Notes: generated by a model from the sequence alone, not told the origin. A stretch of DNA of 64,000 nucleotides from Lactobacillus sp. ESL0679 (GCF_029433515.1 NZ_JAQTIG010000002.1:186001-250000); one strand, 5' to 3'. Positions 39,566 to 48,618 are shown, counted from the stretch's first letter. A program made the numbers and translations.

Positions 39566-39613
39566 ATAGTTATGGAAAAGCGATTTTGGCAGATGATATT
39601 TTTCCATAACTAT
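39566..39613. repeat. Perfect 14-bp inverted repeat upstream of the AraC gene
   Basis: ATAGTTATGGAAAA (39566-39579) and its exact complement (39600-39613) are separated by 20 bases. There is no U-run, so it is not a terminator. The 379-base gap between the AraC gene and the nitroreductase gene also holds a terminator (39670-39712). Its position fits an operator or activator site for the regulator. Confidence 0.6.
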
Positions 39614-39669
39614 GTTTAATTATGAGCAAAAATTAGTTAAAGCCAGACTTCTTCATAACTGATGCAAAT

Positions 39670-39712
39670 TTAAAAGGACCAGCTCCCGATAAAATATCGG
39701 AAACTAGTCCTC
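39670..39712 (-). terminator. Terminator after the nitroreductase gene
   Basis: A 16-bp stem between 39675 and 39711 (core AGGAC..CCGAT). Its imperfect positions are G-U pairs only when read on the minus strand, where it is followed by TTTTAAATTT, so it terminates the 44430-39780 operon. Confidence 0.85.
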
Positions 39713-39779
39713 TTCTGAATTAATTTTACATAATTTAAATTATGACATTAGGCAAGCATCATACGCCTACTCTAACCTT

Positions 39780-40517
39780 CTACTTCAATACAAAACCCTG
39801 CTTTTGTAGAAAAGCACCCACATCAGGTCGTCTTGCTTCACTAAAAAAGTCAATATTCTTTTGTAGCCAATCAGTTTGTTGTTGGTTACTGTTACGACTA
39901 GCATAATATGCCGCAGTTAGTTGCTGATAAGCTGTTAAATCAGTGAACTTCGCTTTATCATAACTATTTTGCGCGACCTTTTGGTCTAAAGCCATTCGCG
40001 GCTTAGGTCCATTCTTCTTGGTTGGAACGCCAATTGTCATGCCAAAAACTGGTACGGTAAATTCTGGCAATGTCAAAATTTCACTAACTTGCTTCAAGTC
40101 GTTACGAATGCCGCCAATATAGCAAATGCCCAAGTCAAGTTCCTCAGCAGCAATTGCCATACTTTGAGCTGCAATAGTTGCATCAATGACGCTGACTAGC
40201 AGTGCTTCCATATTTTTAATGCCCGCTAATGATTGATTTGCATGTTCTAAAAGACATTTTTGCCGGTATAAATCAGCGACAAAGACATAAAAGGCACCAC
40301 TGTGAATGACATATTCTGGACAGTTGGCAATTTCACCTAATTGTTGGCGCTTCTGAGTATCCGTGATTTCAATGATTGAGAATGCTTGGACAAAATTTGA
40401 CGATGAAGCACTATTAGCAGCTTTTAATAACTTTTCTTTAGTTGCAATTGGTAACGGCTCATCGACAAAATCTCGTACGGAAACGTGTTGTGTCATTTTT
40501 TGGATAAAATCATTCAC
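39780..40517 (-). CDS. NfsA/FRP-type nitroreductase family oxidoreductase
   Basis: 245 aa. Features are VRDFVDEPLP near the N-terminus, ANSASSSNFVQAFSIIEI (FMN-phosphate contact), AAEELDLGICYIGGIRND and a long C-terminal tail FFSEARRPDVGAFLQKQGF typical of NfsA/FRP. It should be an FMN, NAD(P)H-dependent reductase; the physiological substrate is unknown. Last gene of the operon beginning at 44430. Confidence 0.85.
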   Translation of the reverse strand: MNDFIQKMTQHVSVRDFVDEPLPIATKEKLLKAANSASSSNFVQAFSIIEITDTQKRQQLGEIANCPEYVIHSGAFYVFVADLYRQKCLLEHANQSLAGIKNMEALLVSVIDATIAAQSMAIAAEELDLGICYIGGIRNDLKQVSEILTLPEFTVPVFGMTIGVPTKKNGPKPRMALDQKVAQNSYDKAKFTDLTAYQQLTAAYYASRNSNQQQTDWLQKNIDFFSEARRPDVGAFLQKQGFVLK

Positions 40518-40543
40518 TATTTTTAATTCCTTTCCCTAGCTAT

Positions 40544-41329
40544 TTAATTTAATAAGCGCCATATTTCTTTTTGGACAGCACTATCATTACTGGAACCAAT
40601 AATTCGGTCCGCCGCATTCTTCGCACTTGGCAGCGCCGTGCCAGTTGCATAGCCGCGGCCAACATACTTAAGCATTCCAACATCGTTGCCACTGTCGCCA
40701 AAGGCAATCATTTCACGGGGATTAATTCCGAGCTTCTTGCTCAGGTATTGCAAGCCGACAGCTTTATTCATCCCTTTAGTTGACATATCAATTGACCCCG
40801 CAGAACCAGAAACAAAACCTAGATTAGGATAATTCTGTTTTAGTTCAGCTAGCATTTGCGGCATTTTAGCTTCAGCTACGTCAAAAGTTACCTTAAATAT
40901 CTGATCGTTTAAGTTTGCAAAATCAACCACCGGCGTAATTTTATAGTAGTACTTGCGCAATTCCTCAATGTATTCCGGACTATCACTATCTAGCACATAA
41001 GCACTTAGTAATCCGGAAGCGACTGCCTTTTCATCGTATTGCCGTGTAATTTGCACGATTGTTGCTAAATCATTATCAGATAGGCTATCAGTATGAATTA
41101 CCTGCTTACCCTTGGCAACCAAGGCCCCATTTTCAGCAACAAAATAAATCTGATCAGCGACTTCTGGAAATCTCGTTACCAAATTTTCGTACTGATTACC
41201 ACTAGAAACGACAAATTTAATGTTACGCTCCTGCATAATTTTAAATTCACGCAAAAACAGGTCAACATCATAGGTCTTAGCATCGGTCAGCCAAGTACCA
41301 TCCATATCTGTTGCAATTAACTTAATCAT
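40544..41329 (-). CDS. Cof-type HAD-superfamily phosphatase
   Basis: 261 aa. Motif I is ATDMDGTWLTD with the nucleophile Asp8, motif II SSGNQYENL, motif III Lys in MNKAVGLQYL, and motif IV AFGDSGNDVGMLKYVGRGYATG. The cap is of the C2B type seen in Cof/YidA sugar-phosphate or FMN phosphatases. The substrate is not predictable. It begins 9 bases after the rRNA methyltransferase gene. Confidence 0.88.
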   Translation of the reverse strand: MIKLIATDMDGTWLTDAKTYDVDLFLREFKIMQERNIKFVVSSGNQYENLVTRFPEVADQIYFVAENGALVAKGKQVIHTDSLSDNDLATIVQITRQYDEKAVASGLLSAYVLDSDSPEYIEELRKYYYKITPVVDFANLNDQIFKVTFDVAEAKMPQMLAELKQNYPNLGFVSGSAGSIDMSTKGMNKAVGLQYLSKKLGINPREMIAFGDSGNDVGMLKYVGRGYATGTALPSAKNAADRIIGSSNDSAVQKEIWRLLN

Positions 41330-41338
41330 TTTACCTAA

Positions 41339-42724
41339 TTAACCTTTCTTGAGAGTTCGTAAACCTTTCGGATAGAAGTTTTTGAGTACCTCGTTGCCGG
41401 TAACTTTACCAAAACTAAAAATTAGCTGGCGTGCACTCACTAAGACAAAACCGCGCAAGTCAGTCTTCATGTGGACCGTTTCGCCATGTAAGTATGCTGC
41501 ATAATCATGGTGATTTAATTCAACTACTCGATCCTGCTGAACTTGGCTTAATGCCATTGCTAGTTGATGTCCCGGTTCAAAGCGATTTTTCTTTAAGACA
41601 CCTAATTCTAGACCATTGTTAATTACCTTTAGGTGTAAGTTAGCTGCTTTAATCGCGGGAAGAAAAACGTGGTCATGACTCACGCGAATTTCTTGACGCC
41701 AATTGGCTAAGGGCTGTGGTAAATTGAATTTTTCTAAAACCGCAGCTACTAATTCGGTCTGCTCCTTAGTTAACAGCATCTTCGAGCGAGTTTTCTTACG
41801 TTTCTTTTCTTTAGTTTGTCGTTGTTCAACGTTGCCAGGCAATTTTAACTTCGCCGCAAATTGCCCTTCACCTAAGTCGTCTTGCGGCCAAAAGCGCAAG
41901 GTCTCCTTTAAAGCGGGATTATTATCAGCCCATTCAGGCCGGCCGTGACTAATTTTAGCAGAATCTAAACCTGGTGCCACCACAGAAAAGCCAAATTCGT
42001 TAATTAGCCAGCTAATAATCTGCTCATCTTCTTCTGGGGCATAGGTACAAGTTGAATAAACCAATTCACCACCGGGTTTAAGCATTTTAACAGCTTGCGT
42101 TAAGATTTCTTGTTGACGCTTTTGACAAACTAAGACATAATCTTGCGACCAATAATTAACTGCATCTGGATTCTTACGAAACATGCCTTCACCGCTGCAT
42201 GGTGCATCCACCAAAATTTTATCAAAAAATTGCGAGAATTGCGGTGTTAAATTTACTGGATCCTCACTGGTAATTAAGCAATTGGTAATCCCCCAGCGTT
42301 CAATATTTTCTCGTAAAATTTTGGCTCGTGTCGCCGAAATTTCATTAGCTACCAATAATCCCGAACCAGCGAGTTGCTCACCTAGGGCTGTACTTTTACC
42401 ACCTGGAGCCGCGCAGAGATCAAGAACTTTGTCGCCGGGATTAGCTTTCATTAAAGTAGCCGGAAACATTGCTGACGGATCTTGCGAATAAACCGTGCCG
42501 CTAACCCATTCTGGATCATTACCTGCAACTTGACCATAATAAGCTGCCTCGATCTCTGGTACAGGCTGCTCACAATCATAGGAAACTTGCTGCGTAAATT
42601 TCAGCGGATTAAGGCGAAATGCTTTTTTACTCGGCTCAGCCATTGCTTTAAACATAATGCCTGCCTGCTCCTGACCAAGTAGTTTTTGATATTTATTTGT
42701 AAATTCTGCGGGCAAGTTAAGCAC
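41339..42724 (-). CDS. rsmF: RsmF/YebU-type RNA (cytosine-5) methyltransferase
   Basis: 461 aa. The NOL1/NOP2/Sun core has DLCAAPGGKSTALGEQL (SAM loop, about 101-117), DAPCSGEGMFRK and YSTCTYAPEEDE, the two catalytic cysteines. The C-terminal PUA-like extension (from about 340) is like RsmF rather than RsmB. It makes m5C in 16S rRNA or a related target. It overlaps the upstream membrane protein gene by 8 bases. Confidence 0.88.
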   Translation of the reverse strand: MLNLPAEFTNKYQKLLGQEQAGIMFKAMAEPSKKAFRLNPLKFTQQVSYDCEQPVPEIEAAYYGQVAGNDPEWVSGTVYSQDPSAMFPATLMKANPGDKVLDLCAAPGGKSTALGEQLAGSGLLVANEISATRAKILRENIERWGITNCLITSEDPVNLTPQFSQFFDKILVDAPCSGEGMFRKNPDAVNYWSQDYVLVCQKRQQEILTQAVKMLKPGGELVYSTCTYAPEEDEQIISWLINEFGFSVVAPGLDSAKISHGRPEWADNNPALKETLRFWPQDDLGEGQFAAKLKLPGNVEQRQTKEKKRKKTRSKMLLTKEQTELVAAVLEKFNLPQPLANWRQEIRVSHDHVFLPAIKAANLHLKVINNGLELGVLKKNRFEPGHQLAMALSQVQQDRVVELNHHDYAAYLHGETVHMKTDLRGFVLVSARQLIFSFGKVTGNEVLKNFYPKGLRTLKKG

Positions 42725-43682
42725 GATACCGCTCCTTTCGTGATAAGTAAAAAATGCCGAAAATATAGCCCCAAATAATGAGGAACCAGCTAAATGCCAG
42801 CAGCCACATCAGATGGTCAGGTTTAGAGTAAAATGCACGCCAGCATAAAAAGAGGTAGGCACCTACTGTAACCAATAATTCAGTTAAAATTAGCCTAATA
42901 CCACGATTGATAAACCAATTGCGTAACAAGTTGCCGGCCAGGTTAGTCCGTTTAACTGTTTGCCAATCAATTAAAGCGAGCAGCAGGTTACAAATGATTG
43001 CAATTATGCCAAACATAATGATTAATAAAATCTCCCGAATAACTGAAAAGCGGTGAATCTGGTGTTTCTTAACAAATAACGGTGTCCTTACCTTGCCGCC
43101 ATAATGTGCCGCGATTTTACGAATAACCTTGTCCGAGGCATCTATAATAATTTGGTAATTTTCTAGTTTAAATTCACCCGTTGGCTGTTTAGGTCCAGTT
43201 GACAAATAATAGCCATCTTGCTTCATTTGCCGGTAGTGCTTCAGAGTCCCAATTACGGAATAATATTTATGGTGCAAGACGACATATTGATTGCCCTGCG
43301 TTTTTAACGTTTTAACTTTCGCATTCAGTCCCAGAACTGCAAAGGAAACTTGCCCTTTAAAATCGTCAGCCGAAAAGTAACGGCCAGATTCCGTAGGCAA
43401 GCTAATAATCGTGTGATTAGCCCAAATAAGTGTTTGGTGGGATGTCCCCCGCCGTTCAAGATGAACTTGAATTTTGTTTTTGGGGTAATTTTGGGTTAAG
43501 TAGCGCAAAAAGGTATTAACCTTTTGCTCGGTATTAATCTCAATATAGCGGGTATTGTTACTTAAGCCATAGGCTTCCAGCAACTGGTCGGCTTCGTGCG
43601 ACTGCACGTTAGACAACATGCTGCCAATGCCTAAAAGCGCTAAGAAAAAAACAATAATTAAACCTAATTTTTTAAATTTCAT
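42717..43682 (-). CDS. FtsX/MacB-like membrane protein, no partner ATPase
   Basis: 321 aa. One N-terminal helix (about 6-26), a 190-residue extracellular domain with SADDFKGQVSFAVLG, and three C-terminal helices (about 215-240, 262-282, 289-311). This is the topology of a single FtsX/MacB permease unit. No ABC ATPase is adjacent. The family call is by topology and weak motif likeness only. It overlaps both neighbours, so it is co-translated with two methyltransferases. Confidence 0.6.
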   Translation of the reverse strand: MKFKKLGLIIVFFLALLGIGSMLSNVQSHEADQLLEAYGLSNNTRYIEINTEQKVNTFLRYLTQNYPKNKIQVHLERRGTSHQTLIWANHTIISLPTESGRYFSADDFKGQVSFAVLGLNAKVKTLKTQGNQYVVLHHKYYSVIGTLKHYRQMKQDGYYLSTGPKQPTGEFKLENYQIIIDASDKVIRKIAAHYGGKVRTPLFVKKHQIHRFSVIREILLIIMFGIIAIICNLLLALIDWQTVKRTNLAGNLLRNWFINRGIRLILTELLVTVGAYLFLCWRAFYSKPDHLMWLLAFSWFLIIWGYIFGIFYLSRKERYRA

Positions 43683-44430
43683 GTTCTATCTCAAATATTT
43701 GTTCATTAATAAAATCGTAACTGCGAAATGACTGGTTAATCTGCCGCAGTTGTGCCGAATGGTGCAATTTCACTGTTTGCCAAAAGGCAGGCGAATTTGT
43801 TGCTCCATTTTTCTCACCAATAAATAGCAGGCGACTCTTAGGATTATACTTTTTCCATGCAGCAACTGCCAATAAATCACTCTCGGTAAAGTTGGGTGCC
43901 CATGAACAAATAATCAAATCGACCTGTGAAAATTGCTTAATTGCTTGAACTGCATCTAAATCTATGACATTAAAAGCTGGTTGACTACCAGTTGCGGAAG
44001 TCTTGGACCATTCTAATGAATCAGTCGCGATTGTCCTAATTTGTGCCTTGTCCAGAGCCCTTGACCAATATGCATTACCAGCCATGATTTCTAATGCAGT
44101 GTTTACGTGCAATTGCTCCTTAATCAGTTGTGCCGTTGTTAAATTGGGTAGTGACCAAATGCCATACCTAATTGATAAGTATTGCCGCAGACTATTAAGC
44201 AGTTGATTTAATACCTTAATATCTGCAGCTTGCCCCTGTCCAACTTGCTCCAAAATTTCTTCTACCTCATCTGGTAACAAGCCTAATCTTACCGGTGCCG
44301 TTGTTAAAATTTGTTTTTGATCCAGCTGGTTAATAATTTGGTTAACTTCTGCAACCTGCTTATTTACTACTGGATGTTTAATTTGACCATTTAATTGGTT
44401 AACTTTATCTAAAAAATTCGTCATATTCAA
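43672..44430 (-). CDS. SAM-dependent methyltransferase-like protein
   Basis: 252 aa. The Rossmann motif I is ALEIMAGNAYWSRALDKAQIRTIATD (about residues 112-137), and motif IV is VDLIICSWAPNF. An N-terminal helical region has LLPDEVEEILEQVGQG. The target is unknown. First gene of the operon through 39780; divergent from lepB across 75 bases. Confidence 0.7.
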   Translation of the reverse strand: MNMTNFLDKVNQLNGQIKHPVVNKQVAEVNQIINQLDQKQILTTAPVRLGLLPDEVEEILEQVGQGQAADIKVLNQLLNSLRQYLSIRYGIWSLPNLTTAQLIKEQLHVNTALEIMAGNAYWSRALDKAQIRTIATDSLEWSKTSATGSQPAFNVIDLDAVQAIKQFSQVDLIICSWAPNFTESDLLAVAAWKKYNPKSRLLFIGEKNGATNSPAFWQTVKLHHSAQLRQINQSFRSYDFINEQIFEIEHEI

Positions 44431-44471
44431 TTCCTATATTGATTTTACCATTCAAACAGACAGATTTCAGT

Positions 44472-44477
44472 TATAAT
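44472..44477 (+). promoter_or_regulatory. lepB -10 box
   Basis: TATAAT 34 bases before the lepB ATG, with AAAGGAGAA as RBS. The best -35 candidate (TTCAAA at 44451) is spaced only 15 bases. Confidence 0.45.
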
Positions 44478-44505
44478 AAAAGATAACAAATAAAGGAGAA
44501 GTTTT

Positions 44506-45078
44506 ATGGCAAAAAAAGCAAATAAACAAAACGAAGAAGAAAGTTTAGGAAAATTTATCCTTGACGTTGTAGTGATGATGGTCGTCATCTTAGGCATCTT
44601 TTGGCTCGTCTTTACCTACGCTCTTTCAAATGATAGCGTATCAGGACCTTCAATGCAGCCAACTTTTGAAAATAATGACCGCCTAATTTCTGTCCGGCAC
44701 TTTGAACCTAAACGTAATGATGTTGTTGTTTTACTAGCACCTAAGGCAGCTAATGATGTTCCCGGTGCACTTTACATCAAGCGGATTATCGGCTTACCTG
44801 GTGATAAGTTGGTCTCTAAAAATGACAAAATGTACATTAACGGCAAGTTATTTAAGGAGCCATACTTGGATAACAGCTTAAAGCAAGCTGATAATGCGGC
44901 TGGACAAACATACACAACCAATTTTACCTACAAGGTGCCAAAGGGCTACTATTGGGTAATGGGTGATCACCGTGACATTTCTAAAGACTCACACATCTTT
45001 GGTCCTGTTAAACGTAGTGCCTTAGTCGGCAAAGTTGTCTTACGTTACTGGCCCTTCAACAAAATTCAGGGATTTTAA
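44506..45078 (+). CDS. lepB: Signal peptidase I
   Basis: 190 aa. One membrane helix (about 19-41), the catalytic Ser49 in SGPSMQPTFENNDRL, Lys92 in YIKRIIGLPGDK, and the box GYYWVMGDHRDISKDSHIFGPV. It cleaves signal peptides of secreted proteins at the outer face of the membrane. Followed by a 63-codon gene 62 bases later. Confidence 0.95.
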   Translation: MAKKANKQNEEESLGKFILDVVVMMVVILGIFWLVFTYALSNDSVSGPSMQPTFENNDRLISVRHFEPKRNDVVVLLAPKAANDVPGALYIKRIIGLPGDKLVSKNDKMYINGKLFKEPYLDNSLKQADNAAGQTYTTNFTYKVPKGYYWVMGDHRDISKDSHIFGPVKRSALVGKVVLRYWPFNKIQGF

Positions 45079-45140
45079 TATTCTTTCTCTTTGAATTTAA
45101 GCAATTTTTCGTTAAAATAAAATTGTAAAGGAGAATAATT

Positions 45141-45332
45141 ATGAATCATCAAATAGAAGAGTTATCCGATGCAATTATTGATTATCAAGTAAGACATCAC
45201 GTCACAGATACTGATTTAGCCTTTGCCAGCCACCTATCAGTTGAAAAAATTCATGCAATGAAAACTGGCGAGGGTAAATTCACTCCTGAAGAAATTAATC
45301 AGCTTTATGATTACATGGCAGCAAGCCATTAA
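45141..45332 (+). CDS. LBP_cg2779-family small protein, HTH-like
   Basis: 63 aa. The predicted helical pattern resembles a short helix-turn-helix (DTDLAFASHLSVEKIHAMKTG, then FTPEEINQLYDYMA). It looks like the small lactobacillar family annotated LBP_cg2779, of unknown function. A clear AAAGGAGAA lies 8 bases before the ATG. It is followed by terminator repeat A. Confidence 0.75.
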   Translation: MNHQIEELSDAIIDYQVRHHVTDTDLAFASHLSVEKIHAMKTGEGKFTPEEINQLYDYMAASH

Positions 45333-45349
45333 AACTAATTAACTTACTT

Positions 45350-45388
45350 AAAAAGACCTTCAAATTATTGAAGGTCTTTTGTTGTTTA
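45350..45388. repeat. Terminator repeat A, left edge of the island
   Basis: A bidirectional terminator (AAAAGACCTTCAA/TTGAAGGTCTTTT) plus the tail GTTGTTTA. It is nearly identical to 57066-57105: identical outside a loop that differs by one extra base and one substitution. The last three bases are the deoR stop codon. The two copies enclose the whole metabolic island. Confidence 0.85.
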
Positions 45389-46174
45389 GTTATTTTTTTG
45401 CTTATCACTATTAGTTTCTTTGAATAGAAAATCATTCTTTTTAGCAGTTATACTCCAATTTTTGGGATCACTAACTTTGTCAGTAATTATACCATCGATC
45501 TGATCTAAATTACCTACTGTAAAAGTATTAACTGAATCGATTTTAGTATGATCTGCAACCAAATATACTTTTTTGGCTCTTTGAATAAATACTTGCATTG
45601 TTTTTGCTACAATTGGATCTTTATCTGTGATACCACATTTAATATCGATTCCAGTTGGGCTAAGAATTGCGTAATCAGCACTGTATTTTGCATAATCATT
45701 TACATTCTCAGCTTCAAAACTTAAATTATCCTTATTTAGCTTTCCCCCTTCTGTATAAAAGTCTAATGTCGGTTTTGTCAAAGCAAAGTTTAAACATTCA
45801 ACAGAATTAGTAATACCTGTAAATTTTCTTCCAGTTGCACTTAAAACTTTTAAAACTCGCAAAGAAGTACTCGCTGAATCAAAGAAAAAACTGATATTTC
45901 CTTGGCTAGTAATTAACTTTGCTGTACTTGTTGCAATGTCATTTTTAATGTTTGCTAACATTGAATTTCTAGCTTTAAAAGGCACAGATTTATTAGCTAA
46001 AAAAGAATACGCGCCACCATGTACTCTTCCAATTTTACGTTTAGAAGCTAAGTAATCTAAATCTTTTCGAATTGTTTCTTTTGAAACTCCAAGTTCATCG
46101 GATAATTGCTTAACTGTAACACTACCAGATAAATTTAAAAGCTCTTCAATTTTTTCTAGTCTTTCAAATTTCAA
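45386..46174 (-). CDS. DeoR-family transcriptional regulator
   Basis: 262 aa. The N-terminal winged helix reads FERLEKIEELLNLSGSVTVKQLSDELGVSKETIRKDLDYL, ending KIGRVHGGAY. A DeoR sensor domain follows (ISFFFDSASTSLRVLKVL, then TEGGKLN and ILSPTGIDIKCGITDKDP). Such regulators usually repress sugar operons and respond to a phosphorylated intermediate. It lies downstream of the PTS genes beyond a terminator, so it has its own promoter between 46175 and 46285. It probably controls the island. Confidence 0.88.
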   Translation of the reverse strand: MKFERLEKIEELLNLSGSVTVKQLSDELGVSKETIRKDLDYLASKRKIGRVHGGAYSFLANKSVPFKARNSMLANIKNDIATSTAKLITSQGNISFFFDSASTSLRVLKVLSATGRKFTGITNSVECLNFALTKPTLDFYTEGGKLNKDNLSFEAENVNDYAKYSADYAILSPTGIDIKCGITDKDPIVAKTMQVFIQRAKKVYLVADHTKIDSVNTFTVGNLDQIDGIITDKVSDPKNWSITAKKNDFLFKETNSDKQKNN

Positions 46175-46284
46175 TTCTCTACATCCTCCAAATTAATTTC
46201 TAAATTCTGTTTATCAATTCTAAATAAGCATATAACAAAATTATATTAACCAACAAATTACTTAGCAACAAATAATGTAATACA

Positions 46285-46322
46285 CTAAAAAAGGTATTAA
46301 GTAATTCAACTTAATACCTTAA
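46285..46322 (-). terminator. Terminator after the PTS IIC gene
   Basis: An 11-bp stem AAGGTATTAAG with its complement (46291-46301/46310-46320), preceded on the left by an A-run that becomes a U-run on the minus strand. Confidence 0.85.
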
Positions 46323-46379
46323 TAGCTATTATTATAATGCTGGATAATTCACTTTACTAACTTAAAAGCGTCTAATTTG

Positions 46380-47774
46380 TCATGATTTCGCTACATGAAC
46401 ATTTGAATAATCTGAATGCTTTTCAATTGTGTCGATAACCTTCTTCTTGTTTTTTTTGAAGTAAATAAACTGAACAATATATAAAATAACTACAATTCCA
46501 ATAATTAATGGGTTTTTAGTCATAAAAGCGATTGTAATTAATCCCAATAGAATATTTGCAGCTACAAAACCAATAACCATCAAACTATTACCAGGAATTT
46601 TAACCCCGACTTGTTTAGCTATTTTAGTAAACATAGGTGCAAAATAAGAACCGATATACAGCTGACCTGCAAAAATACAGATATCCATAATTAATGCTTT
46701 AAAAATATTACCATCTGCTAAAGCAATATTGATTTCTGAATCATATGCAAATCCTGTTAAGCACATTACTGGCACGATAATGTTACCTGGTAAAATAAAT
46801 GCCATAATCAAAGCAAACGGAATCATTAAAATTCCAGTAGTTAACGTTGCACTTTCACCATAGCCTAATGCATCATTAACAGCAACATACCATTCTCGAC
46901 CACCCTTTTTCATTGATTTTTGGGAAGCAGATGTAATACTTGAAAATGAAGCTGCAAAAATACTACCTATCTTTGGGAAGATTGCCATAACTGCTGAAGT
47001 AGTAACTGCAGTAGTTAAAATTTGTCCCCATGATGCAATTGCAGTTAGTGTTGTAAAGTTACCAATAAAACCAAGTAAAAAGCCAACGATAAAACCAATA
47101 ATCATTGGATCACCCAAAAATCCAAGCTTTTTACGAATATTTTCAGGATTTAATTGAATCTTATCAGCACCTAATTTTGATAAAACTACATTTAAAATTA
47201 AGGCAAAGGGTACGTTACCAACTTGGTGAGGTGCAGATAAAGTACATTGAGGATATCCATAATATGTTGACCAGCGATTAGCTATAACTTCAGAATACAG
47301 TAAACATACCATGTTACCAAATAGCATTAAAAAGCTAGCTAGCCACATGTTTTTTGTAACAAAGTAAAGTTCTGAGCCCCATAAAATTAATGAGTAATTA
47401 TTCCATAAATCACTTGGCATAAAAACGTTAGTCCACTTAATTGCAAATAAAAATACTTGAAAAATTAGTAATACGGCAATAAAGACCATTCCAATTTGAG
47501 TAGAATAAGCAATTACAGCTGTAGCTTGCCAACCAATATCTAATACTGGTAAGTTTAGGTGTGCCAACTTTACCATTTTGTCAACAACTGGAGAAATAAC
47601 AGGTGTGAAATAATTAGTAATCATATCAAAACCAATTAAACCAACAGCTGCAAGAATAGCTGAGTTAATAGCTTTTTTAACATTTATCTTCATGAAGATA
47701 CAAATTAGGAAAATTACGATTGGTACAAAGATATTTGCTCCAAAGGTATCCATAATTGTTTTTAATGTTTGCAT
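46380..47774 (-). CDS. PTS galactitol-family EIIC permease
   Basis: 464 aa, about 11 hydrophobic segments. The GatC (PTS_EIIC galactitol) likeness is seen in the N-terminus FGANIFVPIVIFLICIFM and the central block RWSTYYGYPQCTLSAPHQVGN. It moves a sugar or polyol across the membrane with phosphorylation by EIIB. The specificity is unknown; this family also carries pentitols and other sugars. Third gene of IIA-IIB-IIC. Confidence 0.88.
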   Translation of the reverse strand: MQTLKTIMDTFGANIFVPIVIFLICIFMKINVKKAINSAILAAVGLIGFDMITNYFTPVISPVVDKMVKLAHLNLPVLDIGWQATAVIAYSTQIGMVFIAVLLIFQVFLFAIKWTNVFMPSDLWNNYSLILWGSELYFVTKNMWLASFLMLFGNMVCLLYSEVIANRWSTYYGYPQCTLSAPHQVGNVPFALILNVVLSKLGADKIQLNPENIRKKLGFLGDPMIIGFIVGFLLGFIGNFTTLTAIASWGQILTTAVTTSAVMAIFPKIGSIFAASFSSITSASQKSMKKGGREWYVAVNDALGYGESATLTTGILMIPFALIMAFILPGNIIVPVMCLTGFAYDSEINIALADGNIFKALIMDICIFAGQLYIGSYFAPMFTKIAKQVGVKIPGNSLMVIGFVAANILLGLITIAFMTKNPLIIGIVVILYIVQFIYFKKNKKKVIDTIEKHSDYSNVHVAKS

Positions 47775-47819
47775 TTATTTGCCTCCTATCTTTTTAAGAT
47801 AAGTATTAAATATACATTA

Positions 47820-48113
47820 CTATTCAGTAATAGCTTCTTTGATTTTTTCAAACACATCTTCTTCACCGATACCTGTTAACAATCCAGTTGCATTGATAAT
47901 TGGAATGTCATATGTACCAGGTATTGGTGATGTGAAGACAACAAGGTCATAATCACCGGATGGGATTCTTTCAGAAGCCTGCTGCGGATTTAGCTCTTCA
48001 GCTTGAACATTAAAGCCCAAAGATTCAATATATTCTTGAGCTTTTTCAGCTACCATTGTTGAACTGACAGTTCCTGAGCCACAAACGGCTAATAAATTAA
48101 TTGTTTTTTTCAT
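47820..48113 (-). CDS. PTS galactitol-family EIIB
   Basis: 97 aa from the ATG at 48113, preferred because GAAAGGAAA sits just upstream; the frame opens six codons earlier, overlapping EIIA. The phosphocysteine is Cys11 in LLAVCGSGTVSSTM, the typical GatB P-loop-like motif. It passes phosphate from EIIA to the imported sugar. Confidence 0.9.
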   Translation of the reverse strand: MKKTINLLAVCGSGTVSSTMVAEKAQEYIESLGFNVQAEELNPQQASERIPSGDYDLVVFTSPIPGTYDIPIINATGLLTGIGEEDVFEKIKEAITE

Positions 48114-48115
48114 TT

Positions 48116-48562
48116 TTATTTTCCTTTCCATAAAGATAGTGCATCAAACAAATCTTTTGATTGATATACTTCTTTTAAAAAGCTATCATCTTGGAACATT
48201 GCGATTAATTCTCGTAAATTCTGTAATTGTTGTTGAGCTCCCGTAGAACAAATAAAGAACACTATTTTCACTTCAACTTCAGTATCAGAAGATCCCATTT
48301 GTTGAAAAGGGATAGGCTTATTCAAGCGAACTACAAGAATACCATCCTTTTTGATATTTATTGGGTCACAATGTGGAATAGCAACACCAATAGTTTTTGT
48401 TTGCAGGCCTGTAGGAAAACTTTTTTCTCGCCTTTGTAAAGCAGGCAGATACGAGTTATTTATCATTTTTAATTCAGATAATTTTTTTGCTGCTAAATTA
48501 AAAAGTTCATCTTTAGTTTGGACAGACGCGTTATCTATAATTAATTTTTCACTAAAAATCAT
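48116..48562 (-). CDS. PTS fructose/mannitol-type EIIA
   Basis: 148 aa EIIA-2 domain. The phosphohistidine is His64 in IGVAIPHCDP, preceded by SFPTGLQTKTIGV as in GatA. It receives phosphate from HPr. Only 25 bases separate its start from a terminator-like hairpin, so it must be read through that hairpin or from a promoter inside the aldolase gene. Confidence 0.9.
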   Translation of the reverse strand: MIFSEKLIIDNASVQTKDELFNLAAKKLSELKMINNSYLPALQRREKSFPTGLQTKTIGVAIPHCDPINIKKDGILVVRLNKPIPFQQMGSSDTEVEVKIVFFICSTGAQQQLQNLRELIAMFQDDSFLKEVYQSKDLFDALSLWKGK

Positions 48563-48584
48563 ATTTTCACCATCTAAAATATTT

Positions 48585-48616
48585 GAAATAAAAAGAGGGG
48601 TATTTGACCCCCCTCT
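48585..48616 (-). terminator. Intercistronic terminator between aldolase and PTS genes
   Basis: An 11-bp GC-rich stem AAAAAGAGGGG/CCCCTCTTTTT, followed on the minus strand by TTTTTATTT, immediately after the aldolase stop codon. It would separate the catabolic genes from the PTS genes in transcript amount. Confidence 0.85.
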
Positions 48617-48618
48617 TT

